Positions 15,795 through 25,411 of a stretch of 64,000 bases of DNA are shown here, piece by piece. Location: contig CAVUOA010000008.1 of NCBI GenBank assembly GCA_963742955.1, forward strand, positions 372,001 through 436,000, read 5' to 3'. This stretch comes from CAVUOA01 sp963742955. Its GTDB lineage: Bacteria > Bacteroidota > Ignavibacteria > Tepidaquicellales > OLB5. Numbering within the stretch: the stretch's first letter is position 1; every line of letters starts with the position of its first letter. Below the pieces are notes generated by a model. The model was given only the letters and a program-made list of their open reading frames with translations, made no database searches and had not been told where the DNA came from. Position numbers and translations under genes: made by a program.

Positions 15795-18082
15795 TGGAAT
15801 CAAGAGTTAAAATAATTATTCAGGGAGCAGTTCAGGGGGTCGGTTTCCGACCCTTTGTTTATCGGTTGGCAAAAGATTTAGGATTGAACGGATGGGTAAT
15901 TAATTCCTCACGCGGTGTATTTATTGAAGCTGAAGCAGAAAAATACAGGCTTGATGAATTCGTTTTAAGAATACAAAACGATAAACCTCCCCGTTCTTTT
16001 ATACAAAGCTTTGAGTTCTCATATCTTGACCCCGTCGGATTCGATAAATTTGAAATTAGAAAAAGTGATGATGAAGGCTCAAAAACTGTTTTAATACTGC
16101 CCGATATTGCAACCTGTGATGAATGTAAAACCGATATTTTCGACCCTAACAACAGGCGCTACCTATATCCTTTCACAAACTGTACTAACTGCGGTCCCCG
16201 TTATACAATAATCGAAAATCTTCCTTATGACCGAATTAACACGTCTATGAAAAATTTTGAGATGTGTGATGACTGCAAAAAAGAATACAAAGACCCGATG
16301 AACAGAAGGTTTCATGCGCAGCCGAACGCGTGTCCTGTTTGCGGTCCGCAGATGGCTTTATGGGATAAAAAAGGAAATGTATTATCGGTAAAGCATGATG
16401 CTATTCTCGAAACAATACAGGCGGTTAAACACGGCAAAATCATTGCTGTTAAAGGGATTGGCGGTTTCCATTTAATAGCGAATGCAAGAGATGAAAAAGC
16501 TGTGCGTGATTTAAGGAAAAGAAAACACCGTGAAGAAAAACCATTGGCTCTGATGTATCCCAACATCGATTCAGTGTATTGTGACTGCGAAGTATCTGAT
16601 TTCGAAAAACGGTTATTGTTATCCCCTGAATCACCAATAGTATTATTAAAAAGAAAAAATAATATTAACCTTGCAGAATCAGTTTCCCCGGGAAATCCAT
16701 ACATTGGTGTTATGCTTCCATATTCCCCGCTTCACCATATATTGATGAATGAGCTTAGCTTCCCTATCGTTGCAACCAGCGGGAATTTATCAGACGAGCC
16801 GATTTGCACAGATGAGAATGAGGCATTGATAAGGCTTAAAGATATTGCCAATTTATTTTTAGTCCATAACAGACCCATTGTTAGACACGTAGATGATTCT
16901 ATAGCAAGAATTATTTCAGATAGAGAAATGGTAACCCGCCGTGCAAGAGGATACGCTCCCCTGCCGGTTCATCTTAATAAGAACCTGCCAAAACTTTTGG
17001 CAGTCGGTGCGCATTTAAAAAATAATATCTCAGTTTCGGTTGATAACAATGTTTTTATCAGCCAGCATATAGGTGACCTCGAAACAGCAGAAGCCTACAA
17101 TGCATTCGAACATGTTATTAATGACCTGACAAATATATACGAAATAAAACCCGATGCTGTTGTTTGCGATAAACACCCTAACTATCTTTCAACCAATTAT
17201 GCAAATCACAGCGGATTAAGGGTCGAATCAATTCAGCATCATTACGCGCATATTAACTCATGCATGGCTGAAAACGAGCTGGCAGGTAATGTACTTGGTG
17301 TTTCGTGGGACGGCACCGGGTACGGCGATGATGGTACCATTTGGGGCGGTGAGTTTTTCCTCGCTGATGAAAAATTATATAAGCGAATTGCGCATTTGAG
17401 GACATTCAGACTCCCCGGAGGAGAAAAAGCTATAAAAGAAATTCAAAGGACAGCAATAGGCTTGCTGTATGAAATCTTTGGTGAAGATATTTTTAAACAA
17501 AAAGATTTAATCCCAGTAAGAAGCATGCCTGAGAAAGAATTGAAGATTCTGGATAAAATGCTTAAGGGGAATTTAAACTCACCAGTTACATCAAGTGCAG
17601 GAAGGTTGTTTGATGCAGTATCTGCTATTATTGGAATCAGCAGCTACGCGCATTATGAAGGACAGGCGGCAATGCAGCTAGAATTTGCAGCGGAATCTGC
17701 TAGAACAGATGAGAAATATTTGTTTAACATAAAGGATATCAAACCAAACAATTCTGATGTTAAATTTATTATTGATTGGAAGCTGATTGTACTTAACATT
17801 ATCGATGATTTAAAAAATCAAATATCAAAAAATATTATCTCAGCTAAGTTTCATAATACTCTGGCAAATGTTATATTAGAAATTGCAAAAAGAACAGGTG
17901 AAAAAAGAATTGTTCTTAGCGGCGGATGTTTTCAGAACAAATATTTAATTGAAAAAACAATAAAATGGCTGCAAAAAGAGGGTTTTAAGCCGTATTGGCA
18001 CCAGAGAGTCCCGACAAACGACGGCGGGATTTCACTGGGTCAAATTGCAGCAGCAGCTAATAATTTTACGGGAGAAAAATAA
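15755..18082 (+). CDS. hypF: carbamoyltransferase HypF
   Basis: The protein has about 775 residues and makes the carbamoyl group that becomes the CN ligands of the NiFe site, passing it to HypE. Order of domains: acylphosphatase (GAVQGVGFRPFVYRLA), two zinc fingers (CDECKTDIFDP...CTNCGP and CDDC...CPVCGP), a YrdC-like domain (IAVKGIGGFHL), and a Kae1-like domain (HHYAHI, SWDGTGYGDDGTIWGGE, LSGGCFQN). I choose the ATG at 15,755, which has GGAGAAGGA upstream and overlaps hypB by 40 bp. An earlier ATG at 15,728 seems less likely. Confidence 0.93.
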   Translation: MVQMARRQSSEKIVESRVKIIIQGAVQGVGFRPFVYRLAKDLGLNGWVINSSRGVFIEAEAEKYRLDEFVLRIQNDKPPRSFIQSFEFSYLDPVGFDKFEIRKSDDEGSKTVLILPDIATCDECKTDIFDPNNRRYLYPFTNCTNCGPRYTIIENLPYDRINTSMKNFEMCDDCKKEYKDPMNRRFHAQPNACPVCGPQMALWDKKGNVLSVKHDAILETIQAVKHGKIIAVKGIGGFHLIANARDEKAVRDLRKRKHREEKPLALMYPNIDSVYCDCEVSDFEKRLLLSPESPIVLLKRKNNINLAESVSPGNPYIGVMLPYSPLHHILMNELSFPIVATSGNLSDEPICTDENEALIRLKDIANLFLVHNRPIVRHVDDSIARIISDREMVTRRARGYAPLPVHLNKNLPKLLAVGAHLKNNISVSVDNNVFISQHIGDLETAEAYNAFEHVINDLTNIYEIKPDAVVCDKHPNYLSTNYANHSGLRVESIQHHYAHINSCMAENELAGNVLGVSWDGTGYGDDGTIWGGEFFLADEKLYKRIAHLRTFRLPGGEKAIKEIQRTAIGLLYEIFGEDIFKQKDLIPVRSMPEKELKILDKMLKGNLNSPVTSSAGRLFDAVSAIIGISSYAHYEGQAAMQLEFAAESARTDEKYLFNIKDIKPNNSDVKFIIDWKLIVLNIIDDLKNQISKNIISAKFHNTLANVILEIAKRTGEKRIVLSGGCFQNKYLIEKTIKWLQKEGFKPYWHQRVPTNDGGISLGQIAAAANNFTGEK

Positions 18083-18084
18083 CA

Positions 18085-18342
18085 ATGTGTCTTGCCATAC
18101 CGGGAAAAATAATGAGCGTTTCGGGAGAAGGATTCGAACGGACGGGTAAAATCAGCTTTGGCGGTGTTTTGAAAGATGTAAATCTTGCTTACGTGCCCGA
18201 AGCTAAGATAAACGATTATGTTATAGTTCATGTGGGATTTGCAATAAATACGCTCGATGAATCTGAAGCAAACAAAGTTTTTGAATACCTTCGGGAAATG
18301 GATGAGCTTGGTGAACTCGATGAAGGGGAACAGCCAAAATGA
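18085..18342 (+). CDS. hypC: hydrogenase assembly chaperone HypC
   Basis: The 85-residue protein starts MCLAIPGKI, with the conserved Cys2 needed to carry the Fe(CN)2CO unit with HypD. The length is typical. It begins two bases after hypF stops and overlaps hypD by 4 bp (ATGA). Confidence 0.95.
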   Translation: MCLAIPGKIMSVSGEGFERTGKISFGGVLKDVNLAYVPEAKINDYVIVHVGFAINTLDESEANKVFEYLREMDELGELDEGEQPK

Positions 18343-19430
18343 AATTCATCGATGAATACAGAGATGCCGAAGCTGCTAAGAAGTATTCCGATGCGATACG
18401 GAAGATTACTACTAAACCGTGGACAATCATGGAAATCTGCGGCGGGCAGACTCATTCCATTGTCAAATTCGGAATAGATGAGCTGCTGCCTGATAAAATT
18501 ACGCTTGTGCACGGACCGGGATGCCCCGTATGCGTCACGCCAGTTGAATTAATCAATAAAGCGCTGGAGATTGCTTCAAAACCCAACGTTATATTTTGTT
18601 CATTCGGTGATATGCTCCGCGTTCCCGGGACTGAAAAAGATTTGCTTTCGGTCAAAGCTTCAGGCGGTAATGTAAAAATTGTTTATTCGCCGCTTGATGC
18701 GTTAAAACTCGCTGTAAACAATCCCGATAAAGAAGTGGTGTTCTTCGCAGTGGGATTTGAAACCACAGCTCCCGCAAATGCTATGGCAGTTTACCAGGCA
18801 AAAAAACAGGGTATAAAAAATTTCTCAATACTTGTTTCACATGTGCTTGTTCCTCCTGCAATGGAAGCAATACTTTCATCACCCGATTGCCGTGTTCAGG
18901 GTTTCCTTGCAGCCGGACATGTTTGCACCGTTATGGGATATGAAGAGTATTATCCTATTGCAGAAAAATATAAAGTTCCGATTGTTGTAACCGGCTTTGA
19001 ACCGGTCGATATTCTCCAGGGAATATACATGTGCATTAAACAGCTTGAAGAAAAAAGATATGAAGTTGAAAACCAATACTCCCGCACAGTTCAGGAGAAG
19101 GGTAATTTGCCTGCGCAGGATTTAATTAAGCAGGTTTTTAAAGTTGTTCACCGTAAATGGCGTGGTGTTGGTGAAATACCGCAAAGCGGACTCGGTTTGA
19201 ATGATGAGTATACTGAATACGATGCGGAGATTAAATTTTCTGTTGAAGATATTACAGCAGAAGAATCACCGGAATGCATTGCGGGGCTTGTTCTGCAGGG
19301 ATTAAAGAAACCGCATGACTGCAGCGTGTTCGGAACAAAATGCACTCCCGAAAAACCGCTAGGCGCTCCGATGGTTTCTTCAGAAGGAGCATGCGCAGCA
19401 TATTACCGCTATCGAAAAATTAAAGTTTAG
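18339..19430 (+). CDS. hypD: hydrogenase maturation protein HypD
   Basis: The 363-residue protein has the family motifs MEICGGQTH, HGPGCPVCVTP, FAVGFETTAPA and FLAAGHVCTVMGYEEY, and the C-terminal cysteines of its [4Fe-4S] cluster (CIAG, CSVFGTKCTPE, GACAAYY). HypD is the scaffold on which the Fe(CN)2CO group is built. The length is normal and the gene is tightly coupled to hypC and hypE. Confidence 0.95.
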   Translation: MKFIDEYRDAEAAKKYSDAIRKITTKPWTIMEICGGQTHSIVKFGIDELLPDKITLVHGPGCPVCVTPVELINKALEIASKPNVIFCSFGDMLRVPGTEKDLLSVKASGGNVKIVYSPLDALKLAVNNPDKEVVFFAVGFETTAPANAMAVYQAKKQGIKNFSILVSHVLVPPAMEAILSSPDCRVQGFLAAGHVCTVMGYEEYYPIAEKYKVPIVVTGFEPVDILQGIYMCIKQLEEKRYEVENQYSRTVQEKGNLPAQDLIKQVFKVVHRKWRGVGEIPQSGLGLNDEYTEYDAEIKFSVEDITAEESPECIAGLVLQGLKKPHDCSVFGTKCTPEKPLGAPMVSSEGACAAYYRYRKIKV

Positions 19431-19432
19431 AT

Positions 19433-20489
19433 ATGAATAAAAATATTAAATTCGAACTCTCCTGTCCTATACCAATAAGCCAATATCCGCAGGTGATGCT
19501 CGCTCACGGCGGCGGCGGAACATTAATGCATAATCTGATTGAAAAAATGTTCATGCAGGAGTTTAATAATCCCTCTCTTGAAACAAGGCATGATTCGGCT
19601 GTATTAAATCTGGAAGGAAAGAAACTTGCGTTCACAACTGATTCGTATGTTATCAGCCCTTTATTTTTCCCGGGAGGAGATATTGGCTCGCTTGCAATTC
19701 ACGGCACAGTAAATGATTTATCCATGAGCGGGGCAAAACCGCTTGTACATCAGCGCGGGATTTATTATTGAAGAAGGTTTGCCTATGGATACATTGTGGA
19801 AAATCGTGCAGTCAATGCATAATGCGGCTAAAGAAGCAGGTGTTGAAATTGTAACAGGTGATACAAAAGTAGTTGATAAAGGCAAAGGAGACGGGATATT
19901 TATAAATACCGCAGGAATTGGTGTTGTCAACCATAATCTAATAATTAATCCTTCATCTGTAAAGCCGGGTGATGTTATCATTGTTAACGGAGATATAGGC
20001 AGGCACGGCATTGCAATTATGGCGCAGCGCGAGGGACTTGAATTTGAAACTACGATTGAAAGCGATTCCGCTCCGTTAAATGACATTGTACAAGATTTAA
20101 TTAATGCGGGATTGGAAATTCACTGCATGAGAGATTTAACACGCGGCGGACTTGCCAGCGCGCTGGTTGAAATTGCTGAAGCATCAAACCATAATATAAA
20201 CATAATTGAATCCGATATTCCCGTTCGTGAAGACGTACAGGGAGCATGTGAAATGCTTGGCTTCGACCCGCTTTATGTTGCTAACGAAGGCAGGTTTATT
20301 GTAATTCTGCCGGAAGCAGATGCCAGGAAAGCCCTTGATGTAATGAAAAAATCTAATTACGGTAAAGAATCGAAGATTATCGGAAGTGTAAATGACAAAA
20401 ATAAAGGATTGGTTACAATGAAAAGTAAAATAGGAGCTGTGCGTATAGTAGATATGTTAAGCGGCGAACAGCTCCCTAGAATTTGCTGA
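19433..20489 (+). CDS. hypE: hydrogenase maturation protein HypE, one frameshift
   Basis: HypE dehydrates the carbamoyl group bound to its C-terminal cysteine to give the thiocyanate that supplies CN. The N-terminal part shows LAHGGGGTLM and TVNDLSMSGAKPL. The rest continues in the next frame with YISAGFIIEEG, GDTKVVDKG and DLTRGGLAS, and ends in PRIC, the essential terminal Cys. The break is at 19,743-19,744: removing one T from CCGCTTGTAC joins KPL to YISAGF. Because hypF, C and D are intact and the hallmark C terminus is preserved, a sequencing error is the simplest explanation. Confidence 0.92.
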
Positions 20490-20492
20490 AAC

Positions 20493-21479
20493 TTACCTGT
20501 TAACGGAACTCATTGACCTCTCGGGATAACGCGGTCCTTTTGTAAATCCTGAAGGTGCTGCTTCATTAAGTCTTTTTAAGTCATCATCACTTAGTTTTAC
20601 ATCAACCGAACCAATATTTTCTTCAAGATACTTTACCTTTTTTGTTCCGGGAATCGGTACTATAAAATCACGCTGAGCCATAACCCATGCAAGCGCAATC
20701 TGTGCAGGTGTGCAGTTTTTTTCATCTGCAATTTTTTTTATCTTTTTCACCAGTTCATAGTTGTGCCCTATATTTTCTTCATTAAATCGCGGGTGGTTCT
20801 TCCGGAAATCACCTTCAGGTATTTCATCAGTTGATTTAAACCTGTCCGCAAGAAATCCTCTTCCAAGCGGCGAGTAAGAGACAAAAGTAATTCCAAGCTC
20901 GCTGCATACATCAAGTATTTCTTTTTCAGGGTCTCTTGTCCACAAAGAATATTCTGTCTGAAGAGCAGTTATCTCATGGACTTTACTTGCGCGGCGGATG
21001 GTTTCCGGCGCAGCTTCGGACAATCCTAAGTGTCTGACTTTACCTTCTTTAACAAGCTCAGCCATTGCTCCAACCGTATCTTCAATCGGAGTATTAGGGT
21101 CAACCCTGTGCTGGTAATATAAATCAATTACATTAACATCCAGCCGTTTCAGGCTCGCTTCAACGGCCTGCTTAACATATTCCGGTTTTCCGTTAACACC
21201 GAGAAAACTCCCGTCTTTGCCTCTCATGTTGCCGAACTTGGTAGCAAGAACTATTTTATCCCGTTTGCCTTTAATTGCTTTGCCGAGAAGCTCTTCGTTT
21301 CTGCCTACACCATACATATCGGCTGTATCAAAAAAAGTTACACCAAGCTCTATTGCGCGATGGATAGTTTTAATTGATTCGTTATCATCAGTTTTGCCGT
21401 AGAATTCGGACATTCCCATACATCCCAGGCCGATAGCTGAAACCTGGGGACCGTTTTTCCCTAACTTTTTATAGTTCAT
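20493..21479 (-). CDS. aldo/keto reductase
   Basis: The 328-residue protein belongs to the AKR family that resembles YajO/IolS-type enzymes. It shows GLGCMGMSEFYG, the catalytic Asp/Tyr region FFDTADMYG, Lys in LATKFG, His in YYQHRVD, and the NADPH-binding end IPIPGTKKVKYLEEN. It reduces aldehydes or ketones with NADPH; the substrate is unknown. It is convergent with hypE, whose stop lies 3 bp away, and no terminator is visible between them. Confidence 0.9.
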   Translation of the reverse strand: MNYKKLGKNGPQVSAIGLGCMGMSEFYGKTDDNESIKTIHRAIELGVTFFDTADMYGVGRNEELLGKAIKGKRDKIVLATKFGNMRGKDGSFLGVNGKPEYVKQAVEASLKRLDVNVIDLYYQHRVDPNTPIEDTVGAMAELVKEGKVRHLGLSEAAPETIRRASKVHEITALQTEYSLWTRDPEKEILDVCSELGITFVSYSPLGRGFLADRFKSTDEIPEGDFRKNHPRFNEENIGHNYELVKKIKKIADEKNCTPAQIALAWVMAQRDFIVPIPGTKKVKYLEENIGSVDVKLSDDDLKRLNEAAPSGFTKGPRYPERSMSSVNR

Positions 21480-21575
21480 TAATTTTAGATTAATTTTAAG
21501 TTTTGAAAATATTTATCGAATTGTATATGTTAAAACAAACTATACCGTGAAAAAGTTTTCACGAGATTTAAATTT

Positions 21576-22133
21576 TTACTCAATTATTATATCATATTTT
21601 CTAAGCAGTCCGCTTAAACCTACGATGGAAAATTTTGCCTTTTTGATTTTGTTAATTTCCGGGTCAATTGAATAATTGAATGAAGTCCTAAAATCAGCTT
21701 TTTCAAGTACAGAATACCTGAACACTGCATTTGCAAGGTCGCATCCCGAAAAAACCGAGCCGGTTAAATCAGATTCCGAAAAATCAACCTCATGCATTTG
21801 GGAGTCCTCGAAAAGAGTATTTTTTATTTTTGATTTGAGGAAAGATGAATGATTGAGAATACAGTTATCAAAGCTGAATGACAACCCGATTTTGTTGCAG
21901 TCCTCAAATCTTAGCCCCAGCATTTTACAATCCTTGAATTTCACTTCACGGAACGAAGCATTGTTAAGCTTAGCCATACTTAAATCGCAGCTGTTAAACT
22001 CACATTCAAAAAATTTTATATTTGAAAGGTTATAATTTAAAAATATGCAGTTATTGAAAACACAGCTTTCATATTCATCTTTTGCAAGCGCCTTTTTTGT
22101 AAAATCGGCGCTGTTATATGTTTTACCAATCAT
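21576..22133 (-). CDS. pentapeptide-repeat protein
   Basis: The 185-residue protein has recurring A(D/N)LxX-like units, such as CDLSMAKLNNASF, SESDLTGSVFSGCDLANAVF and EKADF. These units form a right-handed quadrilateral beta-helix. It resembles the small Qnr/McbG-like and YjbI-like repeat proteins, but nothing identifies its target. It has a single-gene transcription unit with an AT-rich gap on both sides. Confidence 0.82.
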   Translation of the reverse strand: MIGKTYNSADFTKKALAKDEYESCVFNNCIFLNYNLSNIKFFECEFNSCDLSMAKLNNASFREVKFKDCKMLGLRFEDCNKIGLSFSFDNCILNHSSFLKSKIKNTLFEDSQMHEVDFSESDLTGSVFSGCDLANAVFRYSVLEKADFRTSFNYSIDPEINKIKKAKFSIVGLSGLLRKYDIIIE

Positions 22134-22210
22134 GTATTCTTTTAAGGTTTGAATATATTAGTATGAATGAATAAGTTTTATGAATTTATAATCTAAATTA
22201 TTATTTTGAA

Positions 22211-22806
22211 ATGACAAACGAATTCTGGGATAAACGCTACTCTGAAGAAAACTTTGCTTACGGCACCGAACCAAATTAATATTTTAAACAGAAAATAGAT
22301 GAATTAGCACCCGGTAAGTTGCTGCTCCCAGGGGAGGGACAGGGACGTAATGCCGTTTATGCTGCAAAATTGGGATGGCAGGTTACTGCAATTGATTTGA
22401 GTGAGGCCGCAAAACAACGGGCATTGGAGTTTGCCAAAGAAAATAATGTAAAAATTGAATATCACGTTACCCCGCTTGAAGAGTTTAATTTCCCTGAAAA
22501 TGAATTTGATGCAGCAGCGCTTGTGTTCACTCATTTCCCTGCTGACTCACGCAATAAACTGCACAGCTTAATTATAAAATCGCTTAAGCCAGGGAGGAGT
22601 TCTTATAATAGAAGCATTCAGCAAAAAACAAATGAAAATTCATCAGGCGGACCCAAAGATTTGGCTTCATTAAATTCTATTGATGAATTAACTGAAGATT
22701 TTAAAAACCTGAAAATTTGGAATCACTCGAAACGCAGGTAAATCTTAACGAAGGCCCCTATCACCAGGGAAAAGCTGATGTGATAAGAATGGTGGTTAGG
22801 AAATAA
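22211..22806 (+). pseudogene. SAM-dependent methyltransferase (TehB-like), broken
   Basis: The reading frame starts at MTNEFWDKRYSEENFAYGTEPN and meets a TAA at once where the family has a charged residue. It resumes with the SAM-binding stretch LLLPGEGQGRNAVYAAKLGW and AIDLS, then FDAAALVFTHFP. After LKPG the frame shifts (GVLIIEAFSKKQMKIHQ lies in another frame), shifts back at GGPKDLASL, and shifts again before GPYHQGKADVIRMVVRK. Three indels plus a nonsense codon in 600 bp suggest real decay or a poor local read. The product would be a small class I methyltransferase of unknown substrate. Confidence 0.78.
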
Positions 22807-22886
22807 TTATGCCTGATAGAGCTCTCTTTAATACCGTTCAAAACCTATAATATCGAATGTACAAATCATTGCTTCGTACGCAAAAT

Positions 22887-23459
22887 TCAGACTCTTAGCA
22901 AACCCCTGAAACCCCTGGCGGCATAATAGGATTCTGCTCCGTTGTGATATACAAAGACAGTATCATAACGGCGGTCACAAAATATGGCTCCCCCAAGTTT
23001 TCTGATATGCGCTGGTGTTTTCACCCAGCTCGATGTTTTCAAATCGAAAATTCCAAGCTTTTGCAATTCCCGGTATTGTTCTTCGGTTAAAAGCTCAATG
23101 CCCATGGCGACTGCCATATCTACCGCGTTATTTTTTGGTTTAAATTCTTTCCTTGAATCCAAAGCTTCACGGTCGTAACAAAAGCTTCTTCGGCCTTTTG
23201 GACTTTCTTCTGAACAATCATAAAAAATGTATTCACCGGTCTTTTTATCAAAACCAACAATATCAGGTTCACCGCCGGTTCTTTCCATTTCATAGAGTGA
23301 CCATAGTTTTTCAGTATTAGCTTCCAGTTTTGTTTGTACTTTAGCCCATTGAAGACCTTTATGGCGGTTTATATTTTTTTCAAAACGCGTTTTCAGCGTA
23401 CTAAGCAGTTTATCACGTTGTTCAGGTGACAATTTCTTTTTATTGCTGTACCTTGTCAT
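22887..23459 (-). CDS. DUF4256 family protein
   Basis: The 190-residue protein matches the DUF4256 pattern: LQWAKVQTKLEA, MERTGGEPDIVG, YIFYDCSEESPKGRRSFCYD, and a C-terminal FCDRRYDTVFVYHNGAESYY. The function is unknown, and no transmembrane segments or signal peptide are visible. It is the last ordinary chromosomal gene before the tRNA-Ala remnant at 23,610. Confidence 0.8.
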   Translation of the reverse strand: MTRYSNKKKLSPEQRDKLLSTLKTRFEKNINRHKGLQWAKVQTKLEANTEKLWSLYEMERTGGEPDIVGFDKKTGEYIFYDCSEESPKGRRSFCYDREALDSRKEFKPKNNAVDMAVAMGIELLTEEQYRELQKLGIFDLKTSSWVKTPAHIRKLGGAIFCDRRYDTVFVYHNGAESYYAARGFRGLLRV

Positions 23460-23609
23460 AATGTGTTATTTTAATTTGATTACTATGTTTTGTAACCGGT
23501 TATGTGCCTTATTAATGCCGGTGCCCAAAGACGTATAAAAAAATACAGAGCAATTATTAGTTTGTTCTGTATTGCGGGGTCATCCCGGGTACTCGGGATT
23601 ACCTCTTTG

Positions 23610-23655
23610 TGGAGCTAAGGAGGATCGAACTCCTGACCTCTTGAATGCCATTCAA
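23610..23655 (-). tRNA. tRNA-Ala(GGC) 3' fragment (attachment-site remnant)
   Basis: On the minus strand this reads as the anticodon arm CTTGA-ATGGCAT-TCAAG (anticodon GGC), a variable loop, a T arm AGGAGTTCGATCCTCCT and the acceptor 3' strand TAGCTCCA. The sequence that should hold the D arm and 5' acceptor strand is not tRNA-like (AT-rich, ending in GGCTTTTATACTCC on the + strand). Such displaced 3' halves are left when an integrative element recombines with a tRNA gene. Chromosomal genes lie to the left and accessory genes to the right. Confidence 0.65.
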
Positions 23656-23842
23656 AACTCAAAAAAGGCTTTTATACTCCACATTTGAAATTACAATAAT
23701 TTATATTTCTCTACAAGTGAGCTTTTTCTCTATTATCCTATCTTTTCTTTAAATTCCGTAGCCAAATCGTAGCCAGTTTCAGAGTGTTAAAATTAAGGTT
23801 AATAAACATTTGTAAAAATATATTTTAAGTAAATTTAAGTAT

Positions 23843-24115
23843 TTATTTATTGAAAGTAAAAATAATAAATATCCCCAGAAATATTAGTATACCACCTGCT
23901 ATTGTAGCAGTATTTATTTGATTTTCTCTAAATAGCAAATATGAAAAGATAGCAATAAAAATTGGATACGAAATTTCAATTAAACCTGAAAGGGTAGCAT
24001 TTTTATTTGTAATAGAAAAAGCAATAAATAATTCAGCTAAAATTAATCCTATTGTTTCCGCTACGACCAAAATTAATAATTTTTTGGAAGATAATATAGA
24101 ATTAACATCCTTTGA
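23843..24115 (-). pseudogene. EamA/DMT-family transporter, C-terminal fragment
   Basis: About 90 residues are present, from SKDVNSILSSKKL to the end. They include two or three hydrophobic helices (LILVVAETIGLILAEL, GLIEISYPIFIAIFSYLLF, TIAGGILIFLGIFIIF) typical of the last part of an EamA drug/metabolite transporter of about 290 residues. The N-terminal two thirds are missing. Upstream sequence switches abruptly near 24,110 to an unrelated propeller gene in another frame, so this is a truncated copy at a recombination or insertion junction. Confidence 0.65.
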
Positions 24116-25127
24116 AAGTCGCCAGATGATTCATCAACAATTTTGCTAGTGGGGAAAGTTATTCCACCATCACTTGACATATAAGCCACAACGTTCCCCC
24201 CAGTGTTTGTCACCGCATAAACATAACTATCGTTATTTTTACTCACAGATATTTGCGTTCTTGCATATGGATTAAAACCTGAGCCAGTCATTTGGATAAA
24301 ATTGTACCCATAATTTGTAGACATCCAATAACCAATGCCTTGCGTACCTGGATAGTCAATCGCACTAAAGCCACCTACAGCGTATACTCTGCTACCATCA
24401 TTCGATGTAACAACATCACTACAGGAGCCATTTCCTATCGATGCATAATTCCAATGCAACCCCTGCATCTGTGCTAATGTATAACCCTGTTCGCTCAGCT
24501 ACATATATTAAATTACTGTGATTTGCATCTGGATTTACCAAAAATTCGATATGAAAAATTCAATTTTGGATAATTGACATTATACCCACCGCTCCAGCTA
24601 TTTCCAGCGTTGGTAGACTTAAATACTCCCATCCCATAATAATTATACATAAAATTTTCAACACTACCCCCGCTAACATAATATACCAGATCAGAATTAT
24701 TAGGATCAATACAAACGGCACCTGATGATTGAGTGGGAACATCATCTGTTATGGGACTAAAACTTGATCCACCATCTGTCGATCTCCAAACCCCTCCATT
24801 ATGACCGGTAATATAAATATATGCCCGATTGTTTGGATTGAAATTGGGATCATACTTGACTGATGTGATTCTACCCGCTCCCGAACCAAGTATAGTTGGA
24901 CCCATAAATCGCCAAGAAGTGATAGAATAATAACCATTTACTGAACAATTTTCTGTTTGTTGCTCGGTTGCATTGATATAGCCATCTTGAGGAACAGTAT
25001 CATTCGGATATGTTCTTTGCATAAAAAGCCATTTATTATGAGCCCCTTCTTCTGCCTGCAAGAATGTGGGGTTGAATAAAGAACAGCATTAATAAAATAA
25101 GTAGTCTGGTGCTTTGTAAAACAAATT
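24110..25127 (-). pseudogene. secreted BNR/sortilin-like propeller protein, truncated
   Basis: In two or more frames the region encodes an N-terminal hydrophobic signal (LLILLMLFFIQPHILA), then AEEGAHNKWLFMQRTYPND. Repeats follow, such as ITSVKYDPNFNPNNRAYI, GVWRSTDGGSSFSPI and GVFKSTNAGNSWSG, which are the BNR/Asp-box signature SxDGGxxW. These are typical of extracellular sortilin-like glycan-binding or T9SS-exported proteins. Frame breaks occur near 25,065 and 24,500. The C terminus is lost at the junction with the transporter fragment. The initiation codon is unclear (AAAGGAGGAG ribosome site, then GTG or TTG). Confidence 0.62.
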
Positions 25128-25284
25128 TGACCACTCCTCCTTTTTGTATAGGGTACCGAGATTTATGTATATTCGACCCCAAGCACTCTTGATTTTCATT
25201 TTTTTTTCAACATTTTTACTCCTTTTTCGCTATTAAGCGGTTTAATTTGGGATTAAATGTTTGTTAATTTATGTTTATTTTAAA

Positions 25285-25388
25285 AAAGGGCAGAAAAAAG
25301 ACACATAGTAACTGTTTCAGCGGTTGCTTCAGGTTAAAATGTAAAAACGTTCGCAGCGTCTTTTAACCAGCTTGGTTCTGCCCTTAAT
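25285..25388 (-). other. structured element, candidate RNA with terminator-like stem
   Basis: On the minus strand GGGCAGAA and TTCTGCCC pair over about 100 nt and are followed by a run of six T. Inside, GGTTAAAA pairs with TTTTAACC and encloses a further small stem (ACG/CGT). The region lies between the end of the gene at 25,412 and the start of the gene at 25,127. It could be a terminator with a long insertion or a small structured RNA. No known family is recognised. Confidence 0.35.
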
Positions 25389-25411
25389 ATTTAACTAAAG
25401 TTTCTAAGTTT

